Part shown: one piece after another, positions 26,566-38,533 of the stretch
Numbering within the stretch: the first letter of the stretch is position 1
Layout of the letters: each line of letters starts with the position of its first letter
Origin: Sapria himalayana
Taxonomy: Eukaryota; Streptophyta; Magnoliopsida; Malpighiales; Rafflesiaceae
Reading direction: 5' to 3'
Assembly (NCBI GenBank): GCA_029783825.1
Contig: JAREIK010016134.1
Span: 1 to 64,000 of the forward strand
Length of the DNA stretch: 64,000 bases
Program-made: the position numbers and the translations under genes
The notes under the pieces: generated by a model
Seen by the model: only the letters and a program-made list of their open reading frames with translations
What the model was told of the DNA's origin: nothing
Databases searched by the model: none

Positions 26566-29170
26566 TAATACCATAGTTTGTTATAATGAGGATTTTAAAT
26601 TAGTTGAATAATAACATTTATAATATTAATGAAAGATATAATGCTTCTTATATCTTCTATGTTACATATGGAAGTTGTTAGAGTTTTTATATAAATGAAA
26701 TAATGAATGATTAGCCAATATTATAAATAAATCTTGTAAAATTAAATACGTTGAAACTATTTTGGAGGTGAGAATCTTTGTAAATATATTTTTGTGACAA
26801 ATTATATATATTCATGATTTATTTATAATGATAATGAAAAACAAATATCTTATTCTTATAATTAATGAATTGTTGATTAGTTGGATATAATAAAGCATTA
26901 TGTAAATAGATTTCTGATCTACTTATCATGAAACAAAAATTAAAGAATCTTCTTTTATGAACACACATGTGCCACAATATAAAACACATATAAGTGATCG
27001 ATATATTTAATGTCATAATTGGGGGCGTCTACTCCCCATTTTTGTCAAAAAAAGAAGCATACCTCTTTTTTTTTTTGTTTTATTATTTTTCTAGCATAGA
27101 TCAACATATAATAAGCATTGAAATTTCAAAAGTATATATTATTACATCTATTGCATTCGCCTAATTCATAGTGAATAAGAGAGGAAAAGAGAAGAGCCCA
27201 TAATATGGTAAGAATGTGCCGAACAATGTAAATTTTGTGTTTCATTTAGTATATATATTTTTGTTCTCTTTCATATATCTAACAAATAGGAAATCAAGTT
27301 ATTCTCAACAATTGGTATTGGAGGTTTAGGTTGTGCATTATGAAGCACCATTGGGCGAAGATACTATTGATGATAATAATGAATTTATTAAATAGTAAAA
27401 ATTTTGCAGACAATAATCAGCATGTCAAAAGATGTGTTCTCAATTCTCATGCACAGTGTTTTGCAAGAATTATCTAGAAGAATTCATATTTTGTTGACAG
27501 TAATGACTGCATATGAAGCAAAAGTAAAAATAAAAAAAAATCTATGGAACGAAATTTGGATTCTAGAAAATATAGATGGAGGATTATATATACTAGAAAA
27601 ATCAATATCAACCCCTTCTGAGGAAGATGATAGAGTCTATGAAGAAAGAAGAGCACATACTAGCACTTGAATTCATCTGAAATATGATATATTACCAACT
27701 TAGTTTCAATATAAAAATGAGAAGAGCATAGTAAGGCTTACGAAGGCTCTTGCTAGTATATACGTAAAAACTAATTGATGCTAAAAAAGTGTACATGATG
27801 AGGTATTTTTTCAATCTGAAGTTGACAGAAAGCACATCAGTGACCCAACAACTCAATGAAGTCAACACAATCACACCCAATTGAGTTTGTTTGGTATTGA
27901 AGTCAATGATCAAGTATGTAATGTATTACATTATAGTTGTGCATAGTTCATCAAGAACTAATAAATGAAATTCGATGATGTTCATGATTATAATTCTCAC
28001 CAAGGAGATTCAACAGAGATAGACAAGTGAAACATCAACCTCTTTAGAATTATATACAAAGTTAATTGAAAGAAATTCAACCAAGAGAAAATGTCAAAGC
28101 AAATCAAAAACAAGAGGTCTAAATCTAAGAATCATTGTAATTATAATAGCTCAAAGACCATTAAGTATTTAAATTATAGAGAGACAAGAGACTACAAAAA
28201 TCAATGCAAGTGTTAGTTATTTTATAGCATGGTAAAATGTATCACAAGTATATGAGTTTAACAAGGAATAATGTTAACTCTATGAATCTGGATTATGATT
28301 TCATAGATATTGATTATTTTGATTAATATCAAAGTTTCTTCATTATCTAATCTTACAATAAGTAAATAGTTTCTAGTGTTTACTCATGTAAACAATACTA
28401 TGGTTAGCTTACAATAAGTAAATAGTATCAAGTCCATGGGTATACAATTTATGAGTTAATGGCTATAGTGGTGATAAATATGTGAGATCTACTATCCATA
28501 TAGGTGGAACTTCTCAAACCCATTAAAAAGTCATCGACATCAATTCATGTAGGAAATAATGTATGTTAGATGAGCTGGATATCTTATATATTTTAATCCA
28601 GCATAAATCATATTGATAGTCAATGCTAGGGTATTTATAGGGGAGCCTTTGCGACATTTAATTACACTAATAATTAAAATATAGTCAAATATATGCATGT
28701 ATTTAAATGTCTTGTAAATTAGTATCAGCATACATAAAGCCTATTACATTTTTATTTGAACTATTTGAAAACCGGTCAATAAATGTTTATAGATATTAAT
28801 TTGACATTAATACATTTTAATGTGACTATACTTTAAATTTACAGATTCTAATTACACCCTTACATTTTTATAAGAGTGTGTGTTTCTCCCTATACATAAG
28901 CCATGTATAAAATATAGTTTAAAGATATTAATTTAATTATACTTATTGGGTACGCATGGTATTATGGAATAATAGATATTTTCATAATACAAATTTATTA
29001 GACGTGTATTTCATAATGATGACATACAAATTTCAAATATACATTATTAAAATCCTATCAGAAAGTCATAATAACTTTATTTGTGTAAAATATGTATATA
29101 ATGTTATATGTATAATACTAATTATATCTAAAATACACATGTAAATTGAATGTATCTTATATAAAATTAT
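26566..29170. other. AT-rich region with a possible copia-type gag remnant
   Basis: Mostly unassigned. The ORF at 27404-27670 (88 codons, mixed composition, no recognised domain) is the least repetitive frame in the area. At 28091-28212 the plus strand reads RSKSKNHCNYNSSKTIKYL then NYRETRDYKNQCK, which looks like a Ty1/copia gag basic stretch plus a CCHC knuckle with three of the four ligands lost. Nothing else could be assigned. Confidence 0.35.
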
Positions 29171-29172
29171 GA

Positions 29173-29195
29173 TAGATATATAGATAGATAGATAT

Positions 29196-29270
<75 letters not shown>
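29173..29270. repeat. (GATA)n then (AT)n microsatellite
   Basis: Short GATA/TAGA repeats pass into about 70 bp of pure AT dinucleotide repeat, followed by GTGTGTGT. Confidence 0.97.
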
Positions 29271-29271
<1 letters not shown>

Positions 29272-29279
29272 TGTGTGTG

Positions 29280-31030
29280 TATTAAATATATGTTGTTATA
29301 TTTATATATAGTATGTTTATGTAAACTATTTTTATAGTTATAGATATAATAAAATATACTTATATATTTATGTGTATATACACACTGCCCAACACAAAAC
29401 ACTCATTTTATGTTATATACGATTATGTTTATATAAGCAATTCAAGTATAATTAAATTAATAGAATATGTAATTTAAAAAAGTATAATTAAATTAAGTTT
29501 ATATAAGCATACCTACTACCCAACACAGCACAAATGCATTAGGTATGTATCACAATAAGTATAATTAAATTAATGTATACAATTAAAGAAAAATAATTTC
29601 GGAAAAAAAATTAACAAAATCAATACGCTTTAAGATAATCGATGAAGAATTAGGATAGAAAACATACCTCAAATCAATAACAAATTATCGCTTAATACGA
29701 ATGTATTTATGTTTGCTCTGGTGTCGAGAGAAAGAAGGACTGCAGAGGAGTTGCATCACTTATTCTTTGAAATGTCGAGAGAAAGATGGAGGACTTAGTT
29801 TCTACACAGTGAACATTAAATAACAAATTATATATTTTTTCAAAATATTTATATTTTTAAATTAAAAACATTAAATAAATAATATATTATATATATATAT
29901 ATAATACAAAAAGACTCATTTATTTTATTACTATAAAAATTTTTTTCAACTAAATTAATGTGCGTGTAGCAAGGTACATATTAAAATATACACCTTATAA
30001 TTTTTTATTATAATATTAATTAAATAATAAATATATAAACAATTAAAAATATATATGTTTAGCCTTATAAAAATATATCAAATAGCTACAAATTAACAAA
30101 CTCATATAATAAGAGATACATGACAAGATGATATGTTTTCTAACTACTCTCCTAAGAGTTATAAAATACTCTTAATTTTAAAAAATATATAAAATTTATA
30201 TTTTATGGTTATATATTTTAAGAATTCATCATATTAATTTTTATGAAGATAATATGTAATAATTTTAAAGACATAAATTTCATATTATTTGATATCATTT
30301 ATAATTATTAAAATTCAAAAAATTACTTAAAGTGATAAGATAATTAAAAAAAGTATATTAATTATTTTAATAAGACTACATGTTAAAAGCTAATAGAAAA
30401 AATATTACTCAATTGTTTAATTCTTATAATTTGAGTAGGGGCAACCATCTATGTATTTATTTTAAATATTCATTTATTTTCTTTTAACTTAAATGAAAAA
30501 TTTTATATTTTATTATATTTCAAAATTTTTAAATTTTGTATTAATTATTTTTTTTAAAAGTTTCCTATAATCATAAAATTTTTTTATACTAATAATCATA
30601 TTAATATTTACTAGTTTATTCGCAAGATAAGATATTTTGAAAATATTTATATTTTATCATAAAATGAATTAATTTATATTTATATTTGTATAAATTTTAA
30701 TGTATATTAATTAATCTTTAAAATATCGAAATAAATTATTATACATATTGAATTAATTATTTTATGTTATTTTAATACAAATTTTTAAGTTTCTTAATTA
30801 AAAATTTTTGAAAAATTTTTTGTATAATTTTTTTAAAAAATTAATACATCATAAAAATAGATATTTTAGTTCTTATTAATATAAATTTTTTTTGTTTTTT
30901 TATATTTTTTTTATGATTTTACGAGGAGGACTATAACTCTCAAGGATCACTCATTTATAGACTATTAACATACATTTAATAAACAAAATTAAATAAAATA
31001 TTAAAACTAATAATAAATTAAAAAAATTAA
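29280..31030. other. AT-rich CACTA sequence between the microsatellite and the right subterminal repeats
   Basis: No ORF or domain. GTCGAGAGAAAGA occurs twice (29733 and 29775). TAGTATAATTAAATTAA-like words recur near 29450-29570. This would be the 5' leader side of the element when read in the transposase sense. Confidence 0.5.
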
Positions 31031-31034
31031 ATAA

Positions 31035-31490
31035 TTAATATTGGATAGAAAAATTCCATCACTATGTTCGAGATTTAATTAGCTAGAGAAGTTCAGTCAC
31101 TAAATCCGTCACTATATTCTGAATTTAATTAGCTAAAGAAGTTCCGTCGCTAAATCCGTCGATATATTTTGGATTTTATTAGCTAGAAAAATTTCGTCGC
31201 TAAATCGCCACTAATTTTTAGATTTTATTAGCTAGAGAAAATATGATAAGTCCATCGCTAAATTTTGGATTTATTAGCTAGGAAAATTATATCGCTAATT
31301 TCCAAGTTTTATTAGTTAGAAAAATTTCGTCACTAAATCATCGTTAATTTCTGGATTTTATTAGCTAGAGAAATTCCGTCGCTAATTTTTGGATTTTATT
31401 AGCTAGGAAAATTCCATTACTAAATCCGTCGCTAACTTCTGGATTTTATTAGCCAGAGAGATTCTGTCGCTAAATCCGTCGCTATATACC
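31035..31490. repeat. CACTA right subterminal tandem repeats, about 45-55 bp units
   Basis: Around ten units with the core TTTTATTAGCTAGAGAAATT then CCGTCGCTAAATCCGTCGCTA. They match words at the left end (TTTAGCGACG, CTAGCTA) in inverted orientation. These are likely TNPA-type binding sites by family analogy. Confidence 0.88.
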
Positions 31491-31574
31491 CCACTTTTCT
31501 TGAACAGAATTTAAAATGAATATTCTGTCACTAATCTATTGCAAGTTTTTATTTTAATTAAAAAACATTAATTC

Positions 31575-31693
31575 CTTTCTATTCCCTAGCTAATCCCTCA
31601 TAATTTAGCTAGGGATTGATCCCTAGCTAAAATTCCTTAGCTAAAATTCCCTAGCTAAAATTCCCTAGCTAAAATTTCCTAGCTAAATCAACA
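31575..31693. repeat. CACTA right-end AATTCCCTAGCTAA repeats
   Basis: Four to five near-perfect copies of CTAGCTAAAATTCC directly inside the terminal inverted repeat. The left end has the mirror arrangement (7668-7690). Confidence 0.9.
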
Positions 31694-31706
31694 TTTTCTT
31701 GTAGTG
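31694..31706 (-). repeat. CACTA right terminal inverted repeat
   Basis: TTTTCTTGTAGTG; its reverse complement is CACTACAAGAAAA, the canonical plant CACTA terminus. Confidence 0.93.
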
Positions 31707-32853
31707 CCACCTAAACCAACTTGCTCACCTCCCTCTAAATTTCCTTCTTCCATACTGCATTCTCCCCTCCAATCTTCCATGTCCCTATCCCATTCAAGCA
31801 TCCACATTCCTATCCTCCCCTCTTCACCTCCCGAACCTACTTCCTCCCAATGCACTGCCCCTTCTCTTTCCCTTCCTTCTAACCTATCCTTTCAACATAA
31901 ACTACCTCCTCCACCTCTCCTCCTTTAATAACTACCTGCTTCTATCCCTACCCCTCCTCACTACATATTCCTGACCTTTCTTAACCCATATATTCTAATT
32001 TCTTTTCTTTCTTATTTCTAATTTTATAGATTTAAAATTTTTTTCTAGCATTGTTTTAACTCATGTCCCATTTTATTATAGGAATTACAAAAGGAGATAA
32101 TTATTCTAAAAAGATTGGTTGCCAAAACCCCTCCTTATTACTTCCAACCCACAACCTCTGTGGAGGTCTGTGTTAGAGAAGTACCTCAACACATAACCTA
32201 GTGTAACTCGGTCGAATCATATATCCAGTTACTTCATCCCTGATTCAAGGTTTACCCAAATAGTGAGCAATAGAGAGGAGAGAAAGCTTATTAAACATGT
32301 GAATAGAAAGTTTTAGTAAAGAAAACCATACTGGGCCTAATGGACATTTATGTAATGGGGTGAACTCGAGAGTCCACATCAAAATTATCATAGGATATTC
32401 ATCAATCATCCATAGCCTTCATATCCATATATAGTGGAAGACATATTCAACTTGGAATTGCAAAAATAGATGTTTTGCATCATAGAATGCCATTTTAACC
32501 ACTATTTTTGCTTCAGCATAGCCAAAAATGCTGGAAAAATAACAAATTGAGGTTTACCAAGTGAAATGTTGCAATTAATGAAAAGAAGGGTTCAACAATC
32601 TACACAAGTTTTGCCTTTGAAAAATGTAATGCTAGTTCTTTGTTTTTTTTTTCGAATTTCTTAGACATTATAGCATTATTTCCTTACCAATACTCACAAA
32701 TACTTTTTTATTTTTTAAGAGATCATTATTCTCCAATTTTTGATTAAAATGGAGTTTATATTGATCAAAAATGCAGGTTTATCTCTATAAAAGTTCAACT
32801 TTCTGTCACTAAAATTGAGAGCTATAGATTTTCAATAGGGAGGTTCTTCTTAT
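31707..32853 (-). mobile_element. LINE A, 5' part (5' UTR and ORF1)
   Basis: The other half of LINE A beyond the CACTA insertion. On the minus strand its first bases (from 32853) read GAAAATCTATAGCTCTCAA and continue with GACAGAAAGTTGAAC, matching in order the starts of LINE F (AAAACCGTAGCTCTAAGAA, GAGAGAAAGTTAGAT) and, more weakly, LINE D. The 5' end directly abuts the array at 32854. Confidence 0.83.
31930..32640 (-). pseudogene. LINE A ORF1 pseudogene, DUF4283-like
   Basis: ORF1 of plant L1 elements encodes an RNA-binding DUF4283 protein. The minus strand reads LEFTPLHKCPLGPVWFSLLK near 32350, then SIHMFNKLSLLSIAHYLGKP, then RLCVEVLL near 32190. This follows the family pattern W-x-LP-x(n)-IG-x-PL-x(n)-ARVCVE. 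LINEs D and F have the equivalent block. Single-base stops interrupt it, for example after GKP. The purine-rich linker towards ORF2 carries the CACTA insertion. Confidence 0.7.
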
Positions 32854-33573
32854 TCTACTTAGTCTACATATTTTACTTATTCTTCTAATTCTTCTTCTTC
32901 TTCTTCTTCTTAATTTTTAATTATTCTTATTCTCATTATTCTTCTTATTTTTTTTATTCTTCTTCTTATTCTTTATATTATTTTTATTCTTCATATTCAT
33001 TTTATTCTTCTTAATTCACTTATTCCTCTAATTCTTATTATCCTATTTATTCTTTTTATTCATTTTATTCATTTTATTCTTCATATTCTTTATATTTTTC
33101 TTATTCTTCATATTCATCTTATTCTTCTTATCTTACTTATTATTCTAATTCTTCTTATTCTTCTTATTTTTTTCATTCTTCTTTTTTTGTTATACTTCTA
33201 TTTCTTCTTTTTTTATATTCTTCTTATTCTTAGTATTATCCTTATTCTTCTAATAATTTTTAATCTTGTTTGTTTTATTATTCTTCTTTATTTTATTATT
33301 TTTTTTATTCTTCTTATACTTCTTATACTTCTTATTCTTCGGTATTCTTCTTATTGTAATTATTCTTAATATTCTAAATATATATAATATTCTTAATATT
33401 CTCCATATTCTTCTTATTCTTCTTATTCTTTTTATTCATCTTATTCTTCTTATTCTAATTATTCTTAATATTCTAAATATTCTTAATATTCTTAATATCT
33501 CCATATTCTTCTTATTCTTCTTATTCTTTTTATTCTTCTTATTCTTCTTATTCTAGTTATTCTTCCTATTCTT
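32854..33573 (-). repeat. (TTCTTATTC)n array upstream of LINE A
   Basis: Same microsatellite as 1-912 and in the same orientation. LINE A begins at its left edge. An internal near-repeat of TAATTATTCTTAATATTCTAA occurs at about 33356 and 33457, indicating local duplication. Confidence 0.93.
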
Positions 33574-33905
33574 CTTCCATCAATTAGCCTTTCATGTTCA
33601 CTATTTTTCTAGATTGCATTCTCCTTGTAGTCCTTTCTTCTATTAGCTTCTATTTTGTTTTAGTTACATACGAGTTTGACTTTTTTGGTGTCTTTATCTA
33701 GCCTCTATCTTCTTTGTCCAGGCTGTTTTGTTTTTAATCTGCCACTTTTTATGCCTGAGCCCTTATCCTCTTATCCTTTTGTCCTGGATGCTTAGATTTT
33801 ATTAGCTTTTCTTTGTATTTTCCATTATACTTTGATATAATTCTAGATTGGTTTATGTAATCTTTAGGTCTTTATTTCTATCTTTCTATTTATCCATGCT
33901 TGTAT
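33574..33905. other. Unassigned 0.33 kb segment between array and gypsy element
   Basis: Pyrimidine-rich, no ORF. Its position suggests a minus-strand LINE 3' remnant truncated by the gypsy element, but the GGTATTCCTCC box is absent, so it may be something else. Confidence 0.3.
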
Positions 33906-36455
33906 TGTAATGACCCGTACCAAACAATACAAGTTTTTTAACATGTTTGACTAAGTTTGATCTGGGTTGACCAATACTTAGTATGTGGTCAAAGTTGACT
34001 TTTTCAATGGTGATTAATTTTTGGTTGACCAAACACTATTTCGTAACTCTCGTCGATACGAGTTCATAGAAGCGGAAGGTTAAAATCTAACTTATGGATA
34101 AAAAGATATGGCCCGAGAAATTCAAACAGCAGCACTTTAGTAGTGTTTAGGTCGGTCTGAAATTTTTACCTGAAAATGAACCTAGACTCTATATAAGCAT
34201 GTCTTTGGATGCCAAATGAAACCCAAGCCCCCAAAACAGCCTCTTGTACTCCCAAACCCTAGGGAAAAATCTCTCCAAAACTGGTAACCAAGTAGGGCTT
34301 TTTGTGTCAATTGGGAGCCGTGAGAGATCGGATTAGACGAGGCACCACCAGCCATCCTCAGACTAGACATGCTGGATAGCCAGGTGTGCCACGGCTTGAC
34401 AATGCCATCTATGAAATTTCATGGCTAACCACTAGCGGATGCGAGGGATCTGGCCGGCGAACCCGCCAGCGGCTGCACCATTTCTCTATCAGATTTTTGT
34501 AATTTTCCAGCCATTCTACTGACTAGTTGGCCAAGTTATTGGTACTGATGAGTTCTTGATCTTTTGTGATTTCCATTGATATGTGGTTTGTAAATTTTAA
34601 ATGTCGTTTGGTTAGGTTTTCATTTTTAGGTTATTACGGGCAATTATTGAGAAGTTTGAGCAGAAATTGGGTATCAGTTAGTCAAATTAAGAAAAATTGG
34701 AGTTGGATTAATGAAATTAGACATTTTTTGGAATTATTGGATGGTTCATTTTCGAAAAAAGAGCTCGAGGCCAAAAGGCCCTAATTTTGGGTATCTAGTC
34801 TATCGGGCACACTATATACTAGGCTTGTCATGGTGCAATTTAGGGTATTTGTAGTTCCAAAAATTATTCTAAGGCCTTCGGGGCATTCTGATGACATTGG
34901 TTTAGTTATTTAAACCTAAGTGGTATTTTATTGGTATTACAGGCCCTCACGCCGAGTAGGGAAACAATCCTGCTTGGGAGCAGGACTAATCATCTATAGT
35001 CTCTGAGTGGTTTATATGTTTTTAAATGATTTGGGATATTATATCGATATATCTATTATGATTTAATACTTTACATATATATAATATTTTGATCAGATGG
35101 TTGGTTGCATTTAAACATGGTTTTCGGTTTCATATAAAACAAGTTATCATTTCATGTGAATTTTGTCAATATTTTAATTGTTTGAAATTTTTATTGTGTT
35201 CATGGATGAGTCTGTGGTATTTTAATGTTTGGGGTACTGTGGTTTGAGATTTTAAACCACCTTACAAAATATTATTTTAAAAATTTGATTTCTTTGAGAT
35301 TTGGAAAATATTTATGATACGGTAATTCTGGAAAAGCACATGTGAGTGGGGGAAAGATTATATGTGATTAGTGGACACGTGATGGATTGGTTCACCTGGA
35401 GATTTATTAGGTGCCACATGATGGTCAGGTTTACCCTAAGGTTTATTAGGTGCCATGTGATGGCCAGGTTTACCCGGAGGTTTATTAGGTGCCACGTGAT
35501 GGCTGGGCTTGCCCGAAGGTTTGATAGTTGCTACGTGATGGCCGGTCTACCTGGGGGCATGTTAGTTACCACGTGATGGTCGGGTTTACCTGGAGATTTG
35601 TTAGTTGCCACGTGATGGCCGGGTCTACCTAGTGGTTTGTTAATTTCCACGTGATGGCTGGGTGTATCCATAGATTTATTAGTTGTCATGGTGTTGTGAG
35701 GTCGAGCTTACCGATGGTTTATGGTGTGTTTCTGGTATGGTACACGGTTGACTTCTAAATAAGGTATAACCATATAATACTTATGATTTTGGTACTTCAA
35801 TAGTTGTTTTTGCAACATGATGGTCATACATGCTTTATGCTTGATTTGTGCATTGTGGATAATTCATATGTGTGTTGTGAATGGGTTATACTACATTATT
35901 GTTTATTTGTAGTTATGTCGGTTAGATTTTGAGCATGAAATTTGTTTGATTGGGCTGGGTAGAATCGGGTTTTGTGAAATATTTTAAAAGGGGAACTTTA
36001 CAAAAGAGTGGGCGTGAGTTCTTGAAAGAAGAAATGTTTTAAAATAAACAGTATTTTTTTATAACTATACCACTTACTGAGATTTATATTCTCACGTTTA
36101 TTGTTTTAAATTTGTTCCCTAGGTCCAGGCAGATCGTAGGGCCTTCTACACCGCTCTGTCTGCTATAGCTACAGTATTCTACTTCATTCATCTGTCTTGT
36201 TTATTGGACTTGTATTTTCATTGTATCCCTAAATTTCACAAATACTCTTAGAATGCTCTGGTATTGGTAGTAAACTCATATGAGTCCTTATTATGTATGC
36301 ATGTGGTTATGACCTATATTAATTTGGGTTGGTAATGGTATTGAGCGGTTGTGGATTTTTTATATAATTGAGATATTGTGGTATTACATATGTTGATTTC
36401 ACCAGGCAGGACCATCTGGGAAATATGGGAAGGGTATCCAGGTCGAGTCTTGTCA
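33906..36455 (+). repeat. 5' LTR of the gypsy element
   Basis: Starts TGTAATGACC and ends about CTTGTCA just before the primer-binding site, about 2.55 kb. It has a CTATATAA box at 34187 and the 39 bp minisatellite at 35376-35687. Against the 3' LTR it retains about 0.37 kb (about 34675-35045) that the 3' LTR lacks. Confidence 0.85.
35376..35687 (+). repeat. 39 bp G-box minisatellite in the 5' LTR, eight units
   Basis: The unit is CACGTGATGGCCAGGTTTAC then CCGGAGGTTTATTAGGTGC. Five of the eight units keep the G-box core CACGTG exactly, usually as GCCACGTG; the others have CACATG, CATGTG or TACGTG. The 76-codon ORF over it (13-residue period) is an artefact of 39 being divisible by three. Confidence 0.9.
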
Positions 36456-36458
36456 GCT

Positions 36459-36470
36459 TGGTATCAGAGG
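36459..36470 (+). promoter_or_regulatory. Primer-binding site, initiator Met tRNA type
   Basis: TGGTATCAGAGG, a close match to the plant tRNA-iMet complement (TGGTATCAGAGC), four bases after the 5' LTR. Confidence 0.88.
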
Positions 36471-36589
36471 TTAGGTTCTTGAATTCCTTGGTGTTGTACA
36501 TATCCAGTGTTTTGTATATCATCCTAGCCTTATCCTTGGAATTGATTATGTTTCATTTATTTTTGGAATAGAGTTTGTAACAAATATCC

Positions 36590-37005
36590 TTGCCTCAGAT
36601 TGATAACCTATTTAATCAGCTCCATGGCACAAGAGTGTTCTTCAAGACTGACTTGAGGTCAGGGTACCTTCGGTTAAGGATTAGGGAATCGAACATTTCC
36701 AAGATAGTATTTAGGACGAGATATGGGCATTATGAGTTGCTAGTAATGTCTTTTGGACTTACCAATGCCCCAGTAGCTTTCATGAATTTAATGAACCAGG
36801 TGTTCCATCCATACGTAGATTGGTTCATCATTGTCTTTGTCGGCAATATCTTGGTGTACTCGAGAAGTGAGTTAGAACATGAGAGACATATGGGTTTGGT
36901 GTGCAGACTGTAAGGCAATACCAGTTGTATGCCAAGTTCAGCAAATGTAAATTTTTGGTTGAGCCGAGTGAGGTTTCTCGAACATGTAGTTTCTACTGAT
37001 CGCAT
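36590..37005 (+). pseudogene. Ty3/gypsy reverse transcriptase fragment
   Basis: Reads [20 protein letters not shown], then [44 protein letters not shown] and [11 protein letters not shown], which is the fingers-palm part of a Ty3/gypsy RT. The catalytic FIDD position reads FVGN, so it is inactive. A frameshift after 36900 separates the VDPQKI block that usually ends the connection region. The sequence then jumps into the 3' non-coding part, marking a large deletion. Confidence 0.9.
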
Positions 37006-37144
37006 TTATGTGGATCCTCAGAAAATAGGAGCAGTGGCGTTGGGTGTGCTTGAGTGTTGGGGGTGATTTGGTTGGAAACTTACGGAAAAAGTGGGAAAAA
37101 ATCATAAATTCTGGTCATTTTCTTGGACGAAATTTTTTTTCCCC

Positions 37145-37157
37145 AAGGGGGGTAGTT
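37145..37157 (+). promoter_or_regulatory. Polypurine tract of the gypsy element
   Basis: AAGGGGGGTAGTT immediately before the 3' LTR, the position and form expected for plus-strand priming in plant Ty3/gypsy elements. Confidence 0.85.
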
Positions 37158-38533
37158 TGTAATGACCCGTACCAAACAATACAAGCTTTTAAACATGTTT
37201 GACTTTGTTTGACCAGAGTTGACCAATTCTTAATATGTGGTCAAAGTCAACTTTTCAAGGCTGATTAATTTTTGGTTGACCAAGATACCATTTCGTAGGT
37301 TTCATCGATACGAGTTCATAGACTAGAGGAATGTCAAAATCCAACTTACTGAATTAAAAGTTATGGCCTGAAAAGTTCAAACAGCAGCACTTTAGCAGTG
37401 TTAGGCCTGTCTACAAATTTTACCCAAAAATGACCCTAAGCTCTATATAAACATGTCTTTGGGTGCCAAATGAAACCCTAGCCCCCAAAACACCCTCTTG
37501 AACTCCAAAACCATAGGAAAAAGCTCTCCAAATGGGGAACCAAGTTGGGTTTTTTGTGCAATTGTGAGCCATTAGAGATTGGATCAGACGAGGTACCACC
37601 GGCCATCCACCAACGACACGCGCTGGACCACCAGGTGCGCCATGACCGGATGATGCTAGCCATGAAATTTCATGGCTAACTACCCGCGGACACGCCGGGA
37701 TCTGGTAGTGAACCCGCTGGCAGCTGCACCATTTCTCTATCAGTTTTTTTTGTTATTTTCCAGCCATTCCGGTGACTATTTGACCACAATGATGGTACTG
37801 ATGAGTTCATGATCTCTTGGGCTTTCCATTGATATGTGGTTTGTAAATTTTAAACGTCATTTGGTTAGGTTTCCATTTTTATGTTATTACGAGAAATTAC
37901 ATAGAAGTTTGGGCTGAAATTGGGTATGCTTTCCAATCCTGTCTATTATGATTTAATACTTTACATATATATACTGTTTTGATCAGATGGTTGGTTGCAT
38001 TCAAACATGGTTTTTGGTTTCATGTATAACAAGTTATCATTTCATTTGAATTTTGTTAACTTTTTAACTATTTGAAATTTTTATTGTGTTCATGGATGAG
38101 TATGTGGTATTTGGGGATGTTTGGGGTACGTGGTTTGAGGTTTTAAACCACCTTAAAAATATTATTTTAAAATTTGATTTCTTTGAGATTTGGGAAATAT
38201 TTATGATATGGTAATTCTGGAAAAGCACATGTGAGTGGGGAAAAAATTATATGTGATTAGTGGACACGTGATGGATAGATTCACCCGGAGGTTTATTAGG
38301 TGCCACGTGATGGTCAGGTTTACCCGGAGGTTTATTAGGTGCCACGTGATGACTAGGTTTACCTAGAGGTTTATTAGGTGCCACATGATGGCTAGGATTA
38401 CCCGGGGGTTTATTAGGTTCCACGTGATGGTCGAGTTTGCCCGGAGGTTTGATAGTTTCCACGTGATGGCCGGGTCTACCTGGGGGTTTGTTAGTTGATA
38501 CGTGATGACCGGGTGTAACCACGTATTTATTAG
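37158..38533 (+). repeat. 3' LTR of the gypsy element, truncated
   Basis: Homologous to 33906-35675 with a deletion of about 0.37 kb near 37930. It breaks off inside its minisatellite at about 38533, so roughly the last 0.8 kb of LTR is missing. Many substitutions against the 5' LTR indicate an old insertion. Confidence 0.87.
38265..38533 (+). repeat. 39 bp G-box minisatellite in the 3' LTR, about seven units
   Basis: Same unit as 35376-35687; CACGTG is exact in five units. The last unit is cut at the junction with LINE E. Confidence 0.88.

Larger units (their letters stand above)
33906..38533 (+). mobile_element. Ty3/gypsy LTR retrotransposon, internally deleted, truncated 3' LTR
   Basis: Direct repeats starting TGTAATGACCCGTACC at 33906 and 37158 are the LTRs. 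The primer-binding site is at 36459, the polypurine tract at 37145-37157, and the only coding remnant is an RT fragment. The internal region is about 0.7 kb instead of several kb, so gag, protease, RNase H and integrase are gone. The 3' LTR stops at 38533, where LINE E sequence starts. It could only have moved with proteins supplied in trans, and is probably just a deletion derivative. Confidence 0.9.

Noticed and set aside
27404..27670. 88-codon ORF as a host gene
   Set aside because: Normal-looking composition but no recognisable domain, splice context or neighbours; left as unassigned sequence in transposon DNA.
31035..31490. CRISPR-like array of spaced repeats
   Set aside because: Units are imperfect, contiguous and mirrored at the other CACTA end; these are transposon subterminal repeats in a eukaryotic context.
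35346..35576. ORF with 13-residue repeats (RFIRCHVMA type)
   Set aside because: The 39 bp LTR minisatellite is divisible by three; there is no evidence of translation.
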